The position numbers were made by a program, and so were the translations under genes. Source: Amborella trichopoda (Eukaryota > Streptophyta > Magnoliopsida > Amborellales > Amborellaceae). Taken from it: DNA of 64,000 nt. The stretch spans positions 3,468,395 through 3,532,394 of the forward strand of contig NW_006499997.1 in the NCBI RefSeq assembly GCF_000471905.2, written 5' to 3'. Of this stretch, positions 10,652 to 20,960 are shown piece by piece; within the stretch, counting starts at the first letter, position 1; every line of letters starts with the position of its first letter. Under the pieces are notes generated by a model that did no database searches, had not been told where the DNA came from, and saw only the letters and a program-made list of their open reading frames with translations.

Positions 10652-10661
10652 TATTTATATA
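10652..10661 (-). promoter_or_regulatory. TATA box of LTR A
   Basis: TATATAAATA on the minus strand. The corresponding place in LTR C (37841-37848) keeps TTATATA, in LTR F (29942-29949) TTTATATT and in LTR E (about 34841) TCTATAAG. In LTR B it is degraded. Confidence 0.6.
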
Positions 10662-11956
10662 GAATTGGGTTAAAACGTGGGTGTATGCCAAAAAACTACT
10701 TAAACTCGAAGATAATTATAATTTAATTGAATTTAAATAAATTTTAAAAATGGGTGCAAACGGACTATTTTGCCCTTACTTAACAATGTGTGGAATTCCA
10801 TAACAGTCTCTACTACTGCTCGATAACTTTCATGATTTTTTGTGGCTGACCCGAGGTTGTTTTGATGCCTGTTCAATCGAAAGATTCTTATTTTCTTGTA
10901 GAGCTCTGCATGGCGATCATTTTGATACCAACTTCGAGCCATGAATCATGTTTTTGAGCCATGATCATGATGACACTTGAAGTTTAGATGAATCTTGAAA
11001 ACTTTGGATCGATTGTGTGCTTGATATTCTTTCGTAACTTCTTCATTGAATCATACTGAGCATGCCGTCACGATCACGTTGCAACGAATGTAACTTGATT
11101 TCGTGTTCAGATGAAGATTTTGTCGTCTTGAGTTTTTGGTTGGAATTTTGAATTCGACGGCCAATTTTACAACAGCTTTGACGCCTTCGTGTGTGAAATC
11201 CAGCTGCTCATCGTATGCAAGGTTCAGACAAGAGATAGCCTCTGACCTCACGCACATAATGCAATTGGTTTCGTGTCAATCGGGTATGCGAGCGTGGGAA
11301 TCTGGCTGCTAAAACGAGGCATGTTGCTGCTGAATTTTCTGTAACTTCCTTCACGGATCAGCAACTTTCATTGAGTTTTTCTCTCTGCTCGGGTATCGTC
11401 AAGGGGCGTACCACATATCGAATTATTCATCTTGATGAGACGAACACGCTCACCAAATTTGTGAGAGACCCAACTTGGAACAAGTGAAATATAGGCCCTG
11501 AAAGTGACTGCCCATGACTGTAAAAAACAACCATCTTTTATGGTGTTTTGATGAAGTAAGGCCACACAAGAATAGTGTGCGGCCTACCCCTTTTCGGTAT
11601 TTTACCCATAACTTTGTTTTAAAGTGCCCGATTAAGATGAAACTTGACTCATAGCAGTTTTCGACCATGCTAGATCTAATGGTGGTGGTCCCACAGCTGC
11701 TTGACGCATCAAAAGTATGTATCTAGTTATAGGGTCAATTTTATGGTGCTAGAGACCGATTTCGCTGAAATTATTTCTTTGTGTTCACTGTCTGAGACAT
11801 GTCTGGTTGCGATGACTAATGGTCTTTTGAAGTGCTAATGAAGATCTTGACCAATTTAGGGGTCATTCTAAGACTGTCAAGAATTTCCACTGTTTTGTTG
11901 GTTTTATTGACCTGCTTTCTACCAGGGATCAAGGTGCTGAAAAATACGTTCAAACA

Positions 11957-13000
11957 GCTTGCCCCGCCCAATGTTGTGCTCCAAGTAAAGCGAGAAGGAC
12001 AATCATTCAAAAAATTTCCTTCGTCTTTTACTTTTTCCCTTCCTAGCCACAAGACCACATGAACGTCGAGGAGATTCACATAATGGTGTAACTAGGGTGC
12101 TTTGACATAGGGATGCATTGTTCGCGGGTCCATCCATGGAGACTTTAAGGGAAGAAGAAACTTTTTTGAGGGATCTTGTAGAAGTCCTCACCCTCATGCA
12201 GACTATTGGTGATTTCGAAGCTGAGGATTTAGTACGGACCTCGTTAGTCAGAATCAGGCTCGTCTGGCAATTGAGTGCCATGTAGAAGCGCATTGTTCCT
12301 ATTTGGTCTAAGCATTGGTTTTCTTTGGTAGGAGTGGTTTGTTGCTACACCAGGTTTTCTTTTGACGTTCAGAGTACCACTGTAGGTCTCGTCTACCGAG
12401 TCCAGTCGGAGGCAGGTTCTATTAGCGGATCCTGAAGGTCTGGTCGTGTCGGCTAGGCAAGCTGACGTCTCTAACAAGTTCCCCCTGGCTTTATCAGTTT
12501 CTTGCCTTTGGATTATTTGTTTCTAGAGTATGTTTGTGACCTCATGGGAATAATTTTCTTCCTCATGAGACTTGTCTTGCCATCTTGGCAAGTCTTCTGT
12601 CTTTCGAGTCCTTTTTGCAACTGCACTCAGGCTGTCGGAATCTTTTCCATGAAGCTCATATTTTTGGTGTTCTGACATTGTGACACCAGGGTTTTTCTTC
12701 TTTTTAGTGGGGGCTGAAGTCGCCTGTTGAGGCGAACGCTGCATCAACTTGTTTATTAGTCTAAGTGTCCTTTATAGATTTTCACTTGAACTTGGGAAGC
12801 GAGGTTGTAGTGACGGTTTTCACCAACTTCTTTTTTATTTTGGGGCTCTTTTACCCCTAACCTTTCAGCTACATCCACTCTTTTTCATCCATTTTTACTC
12901 ACGATGCCCTTTCGGGTTTTCACTGTTCCTAATTTTATTCATGGAACTCTTTTACTCATGGTTTCATGACCATGCTCGTCCATCATTTTTACTCATGGCA
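11957..13000 (-). other. T1 interior next to the 3' LTR, noncoding
   Basis: The purine-rich GGGCGGGGCAAGC abutting the LTR (minus strand) is a plausible polypurine tract. The same kilobase is found beside LTR C (39135-40160) at good similarity, confirming it as element sequence. No protein recognised. Confidence 0.6.
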
Positions 13001-13975
13001 TGCCCTTGTGAAGGTATACACCATGCCTGTTATTTCATCATTTTTTTTGTGAAGGCGTGTTTAAGGTCATGCCTCCGGGACCTGTATGAAATAGTTTAAT
13101 GTCATACGACCAAGACGTGCATTATGGTTTAAGGTCATACAGCTGAACTGTGGCGGTGAAGAATGGCAGTTGGTAGAGGCTATGAAGTGAGTATGGTGGT
13201 GGTTTGACTCACTTAGGGGAATGGCATTAGGCTACTTATGAAAGATGGATAATGTATGAATTGTGAGTAGACGATGGTGACCCACTAACTTAGAACGGAT
13301 ATAGGTGGCGGGAGGGTTTGCCATTTTTTGAGCGCAGGTGAGACTCACTAGGGAATGATGTAGGATGATGAAAGGAATGAACTCACTGGGGAGGTAGTAA
13401 AGGTGGTGCGCGCACACTAACAGGTAGGGTAGGGAAGGCATGCGTGAAAGTGTACATAAAGGCATGTGCGTGTTTGTGGGGGCAAGTTTTAAAGGTCATG
13501 CCTCCGAGACCTATGCAAAGCAGTTTATCGTCGTGCAGCCAGGACGTGCACTATGGTTTAAGGTCATACAGCAGAACCACGGTTATGCAGTTTGAAGTCA
13601 TACAACAAGGACCGTACAGTTTAAGGCTGTGCGACTAGACCTCTGCTACAGTTTAAGGTCATATAGTTTGGACCAAGGTACTGAGCCTTTTATTGTCATG
13701 CGGCTAGGATGTAGACTATGGTTTAACATCGTACATCTGGACTGTGGTTATACATTTTAAATTCATACAACTAGGACCGTGCAGTTTAAGGTCTTGCAAC
13801 TAGACCTTTGCTACATTTTAAAAGTTATGCAGTTTCTTGCAGCACTGACCGAGGCTGTGTGGTTTAGAGTCATGCATCACGGACCGTGGTTGTGTAGTTT
13901 AGGGTCGTGCAGCACGGACCGTGGCTGTGCAGTTTAGGTTTGTGCAGCACAGACCGTGATTGGGTCACCATGTAG
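13000..13975 (-). repeat. Tandem repeats in the 3' noncoding region of T1
   Basis: Units of about 35-45 bp built on GTTTAAGGTCATACAGC / TGGACCGTGGTTATGCA, about 15 imperfect copies, best between 13480 and 13960. The same array accompanies LTR C (40220-41160). Tat/Ogre elements are known for hypervariable tandem repeats just upstream of their 3' LTR, so this fits the family. Confidence 0.7.
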
Positions 13976-14830
13976 GCAGAGCTCCATGGGAAATAGGTCT
14001 GTGGATGACAATCCAACTCCCTAGGGATAAAACGGTTAAGACCATTCACAAACTGAGGGCTTAGCTGGAAATGGTGACCTAATGAAGGATGGCCAATAGA
14101 AGCTGAGTTTATTAGGCCTTAGGGGGATAAGCATACTCCCTAAGGATAAGAAAGCTTGGTGTGAAACAGACCCACCGAGAATTGAAGAGGTAAAAATGAC
14201 TGTAACTCCACTGGGGATAATGGGCTGCAGTATGGGTGTGACTCCAATGGGGATGAGGGATAGCTCTTGACTCCATTAAGGATGATGGGTCATAGTTTGG
14301 GTGCAACAGCCTGGGTGTAACATCACTGGAGATGATAGGTCACGACTTGGGTGCAACAGTCTGCGGATGATAGGTCACGGCTTGGGTGTAACTCCACTAA
14401 GGATAGTGGTAGGACACACAATACTTCAACCTGTAGTAGGTGACAATAGGATGCTTGAAATACGGCCGGCGTCAGGTGTAGCGCTAGTGGTTTCTTGTGA
14501 GTATTCAATCGGCGTTGAGTTTTTAAAAAACACAACCGACACTGGGTTGTTAAAAACTCAGCTAGTGTTTTGAATGATCCATGCTTTTGTTTGGACACAA
14601 CCGGTGCTAAGTTAACGGTGCTAGGCTCGTTTGGAAACACACCCACCGCCAAGTCAACAGGCGTTAGAGTTGTTTAGAAACACACTCTGTGCAAGTCAAC
14701 TTGCACTAGGGTTGTTTTGGAATTCACTCGGCGCTGGGCGTGGATCGATGAGGGTTACCTCGAGCGTCGAGTCAAAGCTTATCTTGGATTCGACTTGAAT
14801 TCTCAGTTTGTGAGGGCATTTGAGGGTAGT
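13976..14830. other. T1 interior: short repeats, including CCGGYGCTRGG-type motifs
   Basis: The stretch 14040-14420 has loose repeats of ACTCCACTGGGGATGA / GGTCACGGCTTGGGTGTAAC. The stretch 14460-14770 holds a run of CAACCGGTGCTAAG-like motifs related to the hairpin arms of the LTR array. No coding content recognised. Confidence 0.5.
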
Positions 14831-14836
14831 GTGGTC

Positions 14837-14843
14837 TATATAA
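14837..14843 (+). promoter_or_regulatory. TATA box for the antisense unit of T1
   Basis: GTCTATATAAGGGGG is a textbook plant TATA box on the plus strand, opposite to the element's own transcription. The first sizeable plus-strand frame (15845) lies about 1 kb downstream, and a poly(A) signal is found at 19506. Confidence 0.5.
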
Positions 14844-14929
14844 GGGGGTAAAATCCCATTTTACCTCACTTTTCACCAAGGGTAAAAAAAACTTCAGCAA
14901 AATTTTCTTAACAGTGAGGAAAGGGTGCT

Positions 14930-15080
14930 CCGTTGAAGTTTCGGCCAGAAGTGGGACTCCAACAACGGTTTTGTAAGGAAGGTTTTCGGCAGACAGTGGG
15001 ATTCTAGCAAAGGTTTTACAGGGAAGGCTCTCGGCAAACAGTGGGATTCCAGGCAGTTTTGCAGGGAAGACCTTCGATGA
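14930..15080 (+). repeat. Three ~50-bp tandem units in the presumed antisense leader
   Basis: The unit GGCAGACAGTGGGATTC...GGTTTTRYAGGGAAGG occurs three times between 14930 and 15080. It lies between the TATA box and the first frame. I see no function in it. Confidence 0.55.
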
Positions 15081-15639
15081 ACAAACTTTGCTAAGAATTT
15101 GGTGAAGTTGCAGAGAAAGAAGCGGGAAAGGAGAGTTCTCCAGGGAATTTTTAGGAAACATAAGAGGTTCCAACTGCAATAGTTTTTATTAAAAGAGGCA
15201 GGAAGTGAAATAGTGAGCATTTCCGCGTGTCTTAGGATTTTCCTGAGGATTTTTAAGAGGTTTCCCGGGGATTGTGGTAACTTTCCAACATTGTTAGTTG
15301 TGTTGCAGAGGTTCCCGGGGACTTAGGGGAAGTTTGCAGGAGTTTTCAGTGAGGTTCTGGTGTTGTCTAGGTGAAAAACGCAGACAAAAAATTTTTTTAG
15401 TAAGTTTTCCAGTGTGTACGGTCACAGGAGGTGAACCGTCATGGACATGAACCGTTGCAGGGAAGGTGTACGATTACCTCTGAAAATTGTGCGACCATTA
15501 AGGAGGTGGGAGACGTGGTGACGGTTGGCATTCACTCATGTGTGAGGCGGTGCCGAAGGATGTGGAGACGGTTGTCAGTCGGCCCTGCTAAATTCGAGGT
15601 GTCACGACTAAGATTCGTGCCACATGCGAGACATCCAAT

Positions 15640-15805
15640 CTCAACGGGCACTGGCCTTCGAAAAGCTCAACCGGTGCTGGGTATTGGCAATCTCAACCGG
15701 CACTAACTGTTGACAAACTCAACTGGTGCTAGTCACCGGCTCTGGGCATTGGGAAACATAACTAGCGCTGACTATTAGCATACTCAGCTGGCGTTGATCC
15801 AGTGT
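15640..15805. repeat. Run of CAACCGGYRCTR motifs inside T1
   Basis: About five short motifs such as TCAACCGGCACTAA and CAACTGGTGCTAG recur every 30-40 bp, matching one arm of the U5 hairpins but without clear partner arms. Confidence 0.45.
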
Positions 15806-15844
15806 CTTAGTAACATTTGGGAGTAAACCACCAAGCCCTTTAAA

Positions 15845-16375
15845 ATGATTGGTTTTTCTTACCAAATTCTTGATGTGAAGACGCTTCCAAGGAAGGGAGA
15901 GATTGGCACCTATGATTTTACAGGCAAGGTTTTATCAAGGGGTGAACCCATTTGGTTGACCCAACCAGTATGCGAACCAGTGCGGCCCCTCATAGTCACT
16001 TTCATTACTGAACGCATTTGTTTCGAAGTACACGAGGGCAATGATGGCAACATCAATGCTGAAGAAGGGATGGCACTTCTTCATTGCATGCATAGGAGCA
16101 GAGCTTCCAGGGAGAACTTGCCTACCTTAGGGAAGCGAATGGTATAGGCAAAGGGGCTACTAATGTGGTCAACAAAAGGCCTCTGGATTCAAGGGGAGCA
16201 CCAATACCTGAAGGGATACACTTTTTGGACTGCCAAGGTATTGGTGTCATACAAAAGAACTCTTGAACGTGTTTCACTATTGGCAGCGGTTCAGTGTTCG
16301 GGTAGCTACTATGAGCGGTGCTCTAATACAGTAAAGGTATTGCTGGAGACATTGAGTCATGTTAGTAATAAGTAA
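15845..16375 (+). pseudogene. Antisense extra ORF region of T1, N-terminal part (plant-mobile-domain-like)
   Basis: Plus-strand frames at 15845-16147 and 16163-16375. The second contains RTLERVSLLAAVQCSGSYY and then VKVLLETLSHVSNK. That resembles, from memory, the start of plant mobile domain proteins, where a conserved helix rich in large hydrophobics is followed by a WSPxTNTF-like stretch. The family function is unproven; it occurs in MAIN-type host proteins and is often carried by transposons and Tat-lineage retrotransposons as an extra antisense ORF. This is an element part and is decayed. Confidence 0.45.
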
Positions 16376-16445
16376 TACCTGATTTCTTGGGCATGGGGAA
16401 GCAGGAAGGTCCTTACTAGATCTTCATTTTATTGGAGGTCTCCCA

Positions 16446-17327
16446 ATGATTGGGGCTATGTATGATGACTTCGTGCCTGGTACTAACTTGAGGGATGAAG
16501 AGCCACCTGCCAATCTTCAAAAGATCTTTGAGGCCTACCAGTCGATCGTCGATGAGTCTAGCAATGGTAGGGTCACTTTCACGGAGTGGGTTAAATTCTT
16601 TTGTGGGGATCATCTTGAAGGTGATCTTGGCACCCCGAAAGGGAAGGCAGTTGCAAAGGAGACACCTTCCGTATATCAACTTGAGACCGGTGATGACCGT
16701 GTATTCTTGGTCACGTATTTGGCCTTATTTTTGGGCAAATTTGTGCTTCTTGACTGGGGGGATGACATTCGTCTAGGCATATTGTATGTGGCCTGTGACA
16801 TGGCCAGAGGGCGTGAGTATGCCCTTGCTCAGCTGGTCTTGTGCAACATATACCATGACTTGGGGGCCATCTCCCATGGAAAGGCCTACAGGGGAAACGA
16901 GGGAGGGAATGGCATTGTTGGAGGAGAGGCTTTTCCCAGGGATTTTAATCCTCCATTCCCTGTGCATTACGTGTACGGGTGGCTAGGGGCCTATTTCCCT
17001 GACACCTACATTAAGCATCAGTGCTCGGGAGATAAACTATGGCCCTTCCTGATGAGGATTGCCAACCAGAGGGTCATCTTCCATACCCTAGGGGAGCCTT
17101 GGGGTCTATTTGGGAATGATTCTTTGAACATGAGGTGCGTCCCCTTTCCAGTCGGGAGCTTCACCGACCATGCTTTCATTGATGAGTTGAGGAAGGAGCT
17201 AGAAGGTGCTCCAACAATGGTTAAGGAGCTCACATTCATCCTGAGCATCAGATGGGGAGTCCTACCTTATTGGACTTGGCACAGTGCTAGGTTAGAGGGG
17301 TATTTTCCTCATCGCTTCGCCTGTTAG
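16446..17327 (+). CDS. Antisense extra ORF of T1: plant-mobile-domain-like protein
   Basis: This is the longest frame (293 aa) in T1 and runs opposite to gag and protease. It starts MIGAMYDDFVPG, the position where plant mobile domain (PMD, aminotransferase-like) proteins have GLPIxGxxYDExxP, and later has FLVTYLALFLGKFVL and VHYVYGWLGAYFP, both typical of PMD proteins carried by mobile elements. I see no catalytic motif; known PMD proteins of the MAIN group act in the nucleus in genome integrity and silencing, but the role in retroelements is unknown. It sits where the reverse transcriptase and integrase of an autonomous element would be expected. The assignment rests on pattern memory without a search. 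Confidence 0.6.
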   Translation: MIGAMYDDFVPGTNLRDEEPPANLQKIFEAYQSIVDESSNGRVTFTEWVKFFCGDHLEGDLGTPKGKAVAKETPSVYQLETGDDRVFLVTYLALFLGKFVLLDWGDDIRLGILYVACDMARGREYALAQLVLCNIYHDLGAISHGKAYRGNEGGNGIVGGEAFPRDFNPPFPVHYVYGWLGAYFPDTYIKHQCSGDKLWPFLMRIANQRVIFHTLGEPWGLFGNDSLNMRCVPFPVGSFTDHAFIDELRKELEGAPTMVKELTFILSIRWGVLPYWTWHSARLEGYFPHRFAC

Positions 17328-17732
17328 CACAGGCTTGATCAAGGTTGCCCCTTCTTGTTGCTTTTCGAAAAGCGTCGGAGTAAGGCAAACGAGGGGAAGA
17401 CAGAAGAGTTTGGAACTTTCCGTGAGTGCTGGTTGCCAAAGCATATACAGACCGCTTGGTCCATGTGTCTAGAGATGACAGAAACCAACAAATATGTAAT
17501 GCCTCACTTCGGGAGGAGGGTTTAGACGACCAAGGCCTATGTGAACTGATGGAGAATCACCAGTAAGGGATATTGGGATAAAGATCACCCTGGGAAAGGG
17601 GTGAAAGGTAACTGACACTAGGATATTAGGTAAAGGAGTTTGGTGGATGCTCCTGCTCCTAGTGCGATATTTGTCTTAGATTATCCCTCTAACTGGCAGG
17701 CTTTAGGGCTTCCGTAAGAGATAGCAGCTGAT

Positions 17733-18065
17733 GTGGCCTCTCCAGAAGTCCTTGCCATAAAGACGAGGATTGGGAGTGTCTTTGATAATCTTAGTTCCAT
17801 CTTCGAGTGGGATGAGGGGCGACAAGTCCCTGGTTATGAGAAGTGTCCCCCACAAGACTTGAATGCCTTAATCGGGAGTGGTCCCCACAGTAAATTGGCT
17901 GGAGGGCCTTCTCTAAGAGATGGATCGAAAGCAGCTGTTCTTACTCCGGTAGGGGGGAAGAAAAGGAGGTGCTCAACCACTACTGATACCTGCGCACCAC
18001 CTTCAGTTAGTGGCCGTACTCGAAGGCGCAAGAGTGCCAAGCTTCTTATGATGTCAAAATTATGA
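17733..18065 (+). CDS. Antisense unit of T1: linker segment with basic patch
   Basis: A 110-aa frame ending in GGKKRRCSTTTDTCAPPS and GRTRRRKSAKLL, clusters of Lys/Arg that could serve as nuclear localisation signals. It lies between the PMD-like frame and the acidic frame. No domain recognised. Confidence 0.4.
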   Translation: MASPEVLAIKTRIGSVFDNLSSIFEWDEGRQVPGYEKCPPQDLNALIGSGPHSKLAGGPSLRDGSKAAVLTPVGGKKRRCSTTTDTCAPPSVSGRTRRRKSAKLLMMSKL

Positions 18066-18331
18066 GGTAGCTCTTCCTCTTCTGATTTTTTAGGAACTAT
18101 TGCAAATCTCTGGACCACCTTATACTTCTCTTGAATTGTTTTATTTTTCAGAAACAGAGGCAGATGACTCCGACCACTCTGAGCCCATTGTCATTGCTTC
18201 TGATGGAGAGGTGACTCTAGATCTTGGGGAGGTGCCCTTGAGTCCATGGGTAGTTCATGAGTCAGAGGCGGCTCGGATGGAGACTGACGATGATGAAGGC
18301 CTTAAAGCCACTGCTCTAGATAGGGGCTCTG

Positions 18332-19045
18332 ATGTTGATGGCCTCCATGCCTCAGGAGCTTAGTGCCTCGACCGGGACAGGGGCTATGACTCAAGGAGAA
18401 GAGCTTGAAGTTGATGACGTGCCTGAGCACCAAGAGGCTGCTGCCCTCGTAGACATCGGTCATGAAGATGAGGGAGTTGAACTCTTCGTGGCCGAGGTTC
18501 CGGTTGTTGAAGGTGCGAGCCAAATTGAAGAAACTATGGCTAGAGATGAATTGGCTGGCAAAGGCCAAAGAGAAGAGGCAGTTCCTGAACTTGATAATGT
18601 TGAGGCGACAGTTCAAATGGATGAAGAGCAAGTAGAGGTCCCCATAAGAGAGGGTCAAGTCAGCGAGACTGGTATTGAAGAACCCAATCAGGTTGAGGCT
18701 GGGGCTGCCTATGAGTCCGAGGGACAAGAAACACTAGGCTTTGCCCTTGTTTTAGAGGAGTTAGTGGCTCAGATGGCTATCACTTCAACATGCCCGATCC
18801 TTGAGGTCAAGGTTTCCTCAGTAGTAGTGGTCTTAGCTGCACCATCTAGGCCTGTTTTCAATGGTGTTTCTAGCATGATTGTAAGCATTCTTAGAGCAGG
18901 CCTTCAGAGCTTGAGGGAGCTGCCTTTTAATGAGCTGGGTGAAGCTTTGGCAAATCTGAGGGAGTTCGCTGCAACTACTGCAGTTGGGAGTGCACCAGAA
19001 GTGCTTTCCCATTTTGATGCAACTCTAAATGAGTTGAAGAGTTGA
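18332..19045 (+). CDS. Antisense unit of T1: acidic, low-complexity tail
   Basis: A 237-aa frame, very rich in Glu, Asp, Val and Ala in its first 130 residues (for example EELEVDDVPEHQEAAALVD), then a hydrophobic and helical part (LRAGLQSLRELPFNELGEAL). Disordered acidic tails followed by helical or coiled-coil segments are common in PMD proteins of mobile elements. A short related frame continues at 19213-19458. No enzyme motif is present. Confidence 0.45.
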   Translation: MLMASMPQELSASTGTGAMTQGEELEVDDVPEHQEAAALVDIGHEDEGVELFVAEVPVVEGASQIEETMARDELAGKGQREEAVPELDNVEATVQMDEEQVEVPIREGQVSETGIEEPNQVEAGAAYESEGQETLGFALVLEELVAQMAITSTCPILEVKVSSVVVVLAAPSRPVFNGVSSMIVSILRAGLQSLRELPFNELGEALANLREFAATTAVGSAPEVLSHFDATLNELKS

Positions 19046-19505
19046 ACATTACATCATGAAGAAGAAACTTGTAAGCTAGCCTCTTTGGAAGAGTCATTCT
19101 TGCGTCATCGCGAGAAAATAGATGCCTGCATCGAGAAGAAGGCCACGATAACTGGCCCTCAGCAGGACCTCAAGAGGGAGGCGCAAGGAAGCTTCAAGAG
19201 AATGATTGAAATTTGAGAGGAGATGCGAATACTGAGAAAGGAATTTGTGGGCCTCGAGAAGGAGATGATTCAGAGGAAGCCATGGAGGCCTCATTGGTCG
19301 AAGATTTTTTCGAACTCAATGGCATAATTGAGTCGGAAATCATGGTGATGGCAGAGGAGACTCAAATGGTTGCAGGACTGAAGGAGAGTGTCCAGGGCAT
19401 CGAGACTTCTCCTGCAGCACGCTACACAGAGATTAATAAAATGATTGATCGTTTCTGAGCATGTCATTTCCTCTTGCCAGTACTTTGTAAACTTTTTAAC
19501 TGATG

Positions 19506-19511
19506 AATAAA
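19506..19511 (+). terminator. Poly(A) signal closing the antisense unit of T1
   Basis: AATAAA followed by TG/T-rich sequence, 50 bp after the last plus-strand frame and just before the 3' edge of the minus-strand gag-protease block. With the TATA box at 14837 it frames a unit of about 4.7 kb. Confidence 0.5.
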
Positions 19512-19619
19512 GTACTTCTCTCTTTTGACTTTGCTGCATGATTTCATTTTGTTTTTAATTTTGCTGCACCTTATGTGATTTCTCTTCTAAATGCCTCTCG
19601 ACACTATTATTGCCCCAAG

Positions 19620-20960
19620 AGGCTAATACCTTAGGCCTTGTTTAGCCCCATGATGGGTTGTCGCGGCTTGGATAGCTTCGAAATGGGGAGTCGTTGCTTT
19701 TTCTACTCTTAATGTCTGATTGGCCAAGGGATCATAGTTCATTTTCCTCATGATTTGGTGAGCCTGGTTGCTATAGATAGTTCAATCAGGAGGGACCTCG
19801 GCCTCCATTAGTGGCACATTTACCTCAAGCTCATCATAGTTTTTAGTCTCCGGCACGAACTCCTTGAGATGTTTTGAAGCGATACTCATGACCTCCAGCT
19901 GTCTTTGGAGACTGCGAACTTCGGTTCTCAAGTTTTCTAGGGGATCCTGCTCTTGAGGGGAAGAAAGTTGCTCTTTATCGAACTGCTCTCCTCCTGAGAG
20001 GTCAGGGAAAAGTAGAATTTTCAGCTGGTCGCCAGTCTGAGGAGCATTCTCTATACTTATAGCGACTGGATTTTGAAAAAACTTTCGTGGCAGTTGTCGC
20101 GCTGCTTCGGCTTTCAAGAGCGCAATGGGGATATGCAAGACTTTTTGCTGATCCGGCGTATAGTTGATCCTTGGAGTCGAGAATTCTACCCCCATGGCTT
20201 GCTTGATCTCAGGAATAACCTCTGGATCATCTTCCGGCCAAGGTGGCTCAAAACTGGAAGCAGAGGGTGAAAACTCATTTTCAAACCAAGGAGAAGTTTA
20301 TTGAGGGATGATGGTTGGGATGTTACAACAAAGGGTGGTTAGGGGTAAAATTTTGCCCTGCCTTTCTTCTTCTTTGAACATGTTCACCAATGTTCTCCCA
20401 ACATCCTCAACATCTTCATGAGACAAAGACGCTATCATGATTATAGACTTGTGACCTCCATCATTCAGCTTTTGAGGCGATGCCAAATTTGTGAAGTAAT
20501 ATTTAGCATCAGCATAGTGAGTTTTGACTACAGCGAACGGTCTCTTATCAGCGTAGACCGTATGCTGTCTCCCATCTCGACTATATTTGAAGCACTGATG
20601 TAACATTGATGAAACCACCCCCTAGTTATGGAGCCATGGCAAATCGAGGAGAATATTATAGGAAGTTTCGGTGTCGATTACATGAAACTGGGCGTAATCG
20701 TTTAGCTCACCAATCTTAAGATGAAGGCGTATCGTACCGTACCGGCTGGCTTCTCTCATGATTGGTTGAACCCTCGAACTGTGACATGGGAAGGGGTAAG
20801 ATCTTAGGACCCCACCCTAATCTAGTAAGGATCCTCCTTGGAATAAGGTTGACTGCCTACCCTCCGTCAAACATAATTTGCTTGATGGGGCATGCGTGTA
20901 ATTCACCAGTCACAAAGAGAGGGTGATTATGAAACTTTTCCCCTTGCTGCAGATCGTCCT
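19620..20960 (-). pseudogene. T1 protease region and adjoining G-patch-like segment
   Basis: On the minus strand, FDGG followed by AVNLIPRRILTRLGW (about 20900-20835) corresponds to the DGGSSVNLLP protease active site common in Tat-type elements. Further on come ETSYNILL (about 20665), LHQCFKYSRDG (about 20590) and YADAKYYF (about 20510), which follow the protease in such polyproteins. A stretch with IMRKMNYDP and QGLRY near 19640-19740 resembles the G-patch-like segment that precedes reverse transcriptase. The block stops there: no reverse transcriptase follows. Decayed element part. Confidence 0.6.

Larger units (their letters stand above)
8836..11956 (-). repeat. T1 3' LTR (LTR A)
   Basis: On the minus strand it begins TGTTTGAACG at 11956 and ends CCTAACCA at 8836. 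A strong TATA box (TATATAAATA on the minus strand, 10661-10652) implies transcription start near 10625-10630. A poly(A) signal AATAAA follows at 10602-10597. U3 is therefore about 1.3 kb and R plus U5 about 1.8 kb. Next come a purine-rich run (10180-10560) and a hairpin array (about 9620-10180) in U5. Element RNA would start with GAGA-rich sequence followed by the array. Confidence 0.85.

Noticed and set aside
9600-14000. CRISPR-like look of the repeat arrays in the LTRs and the 13.5-kb region
   Set aside because: Units drift in length and sequence, spacers are low-complexity purines, and the context is a plant retrotransposon.
18302-18727. 141-aa minus-strand frame opposite the acidic frame of T1
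   Set aside because: It is the mirror of a Glu/Asp-rich coding strand, which yields Leu/Ser/Phe-rich shadows.
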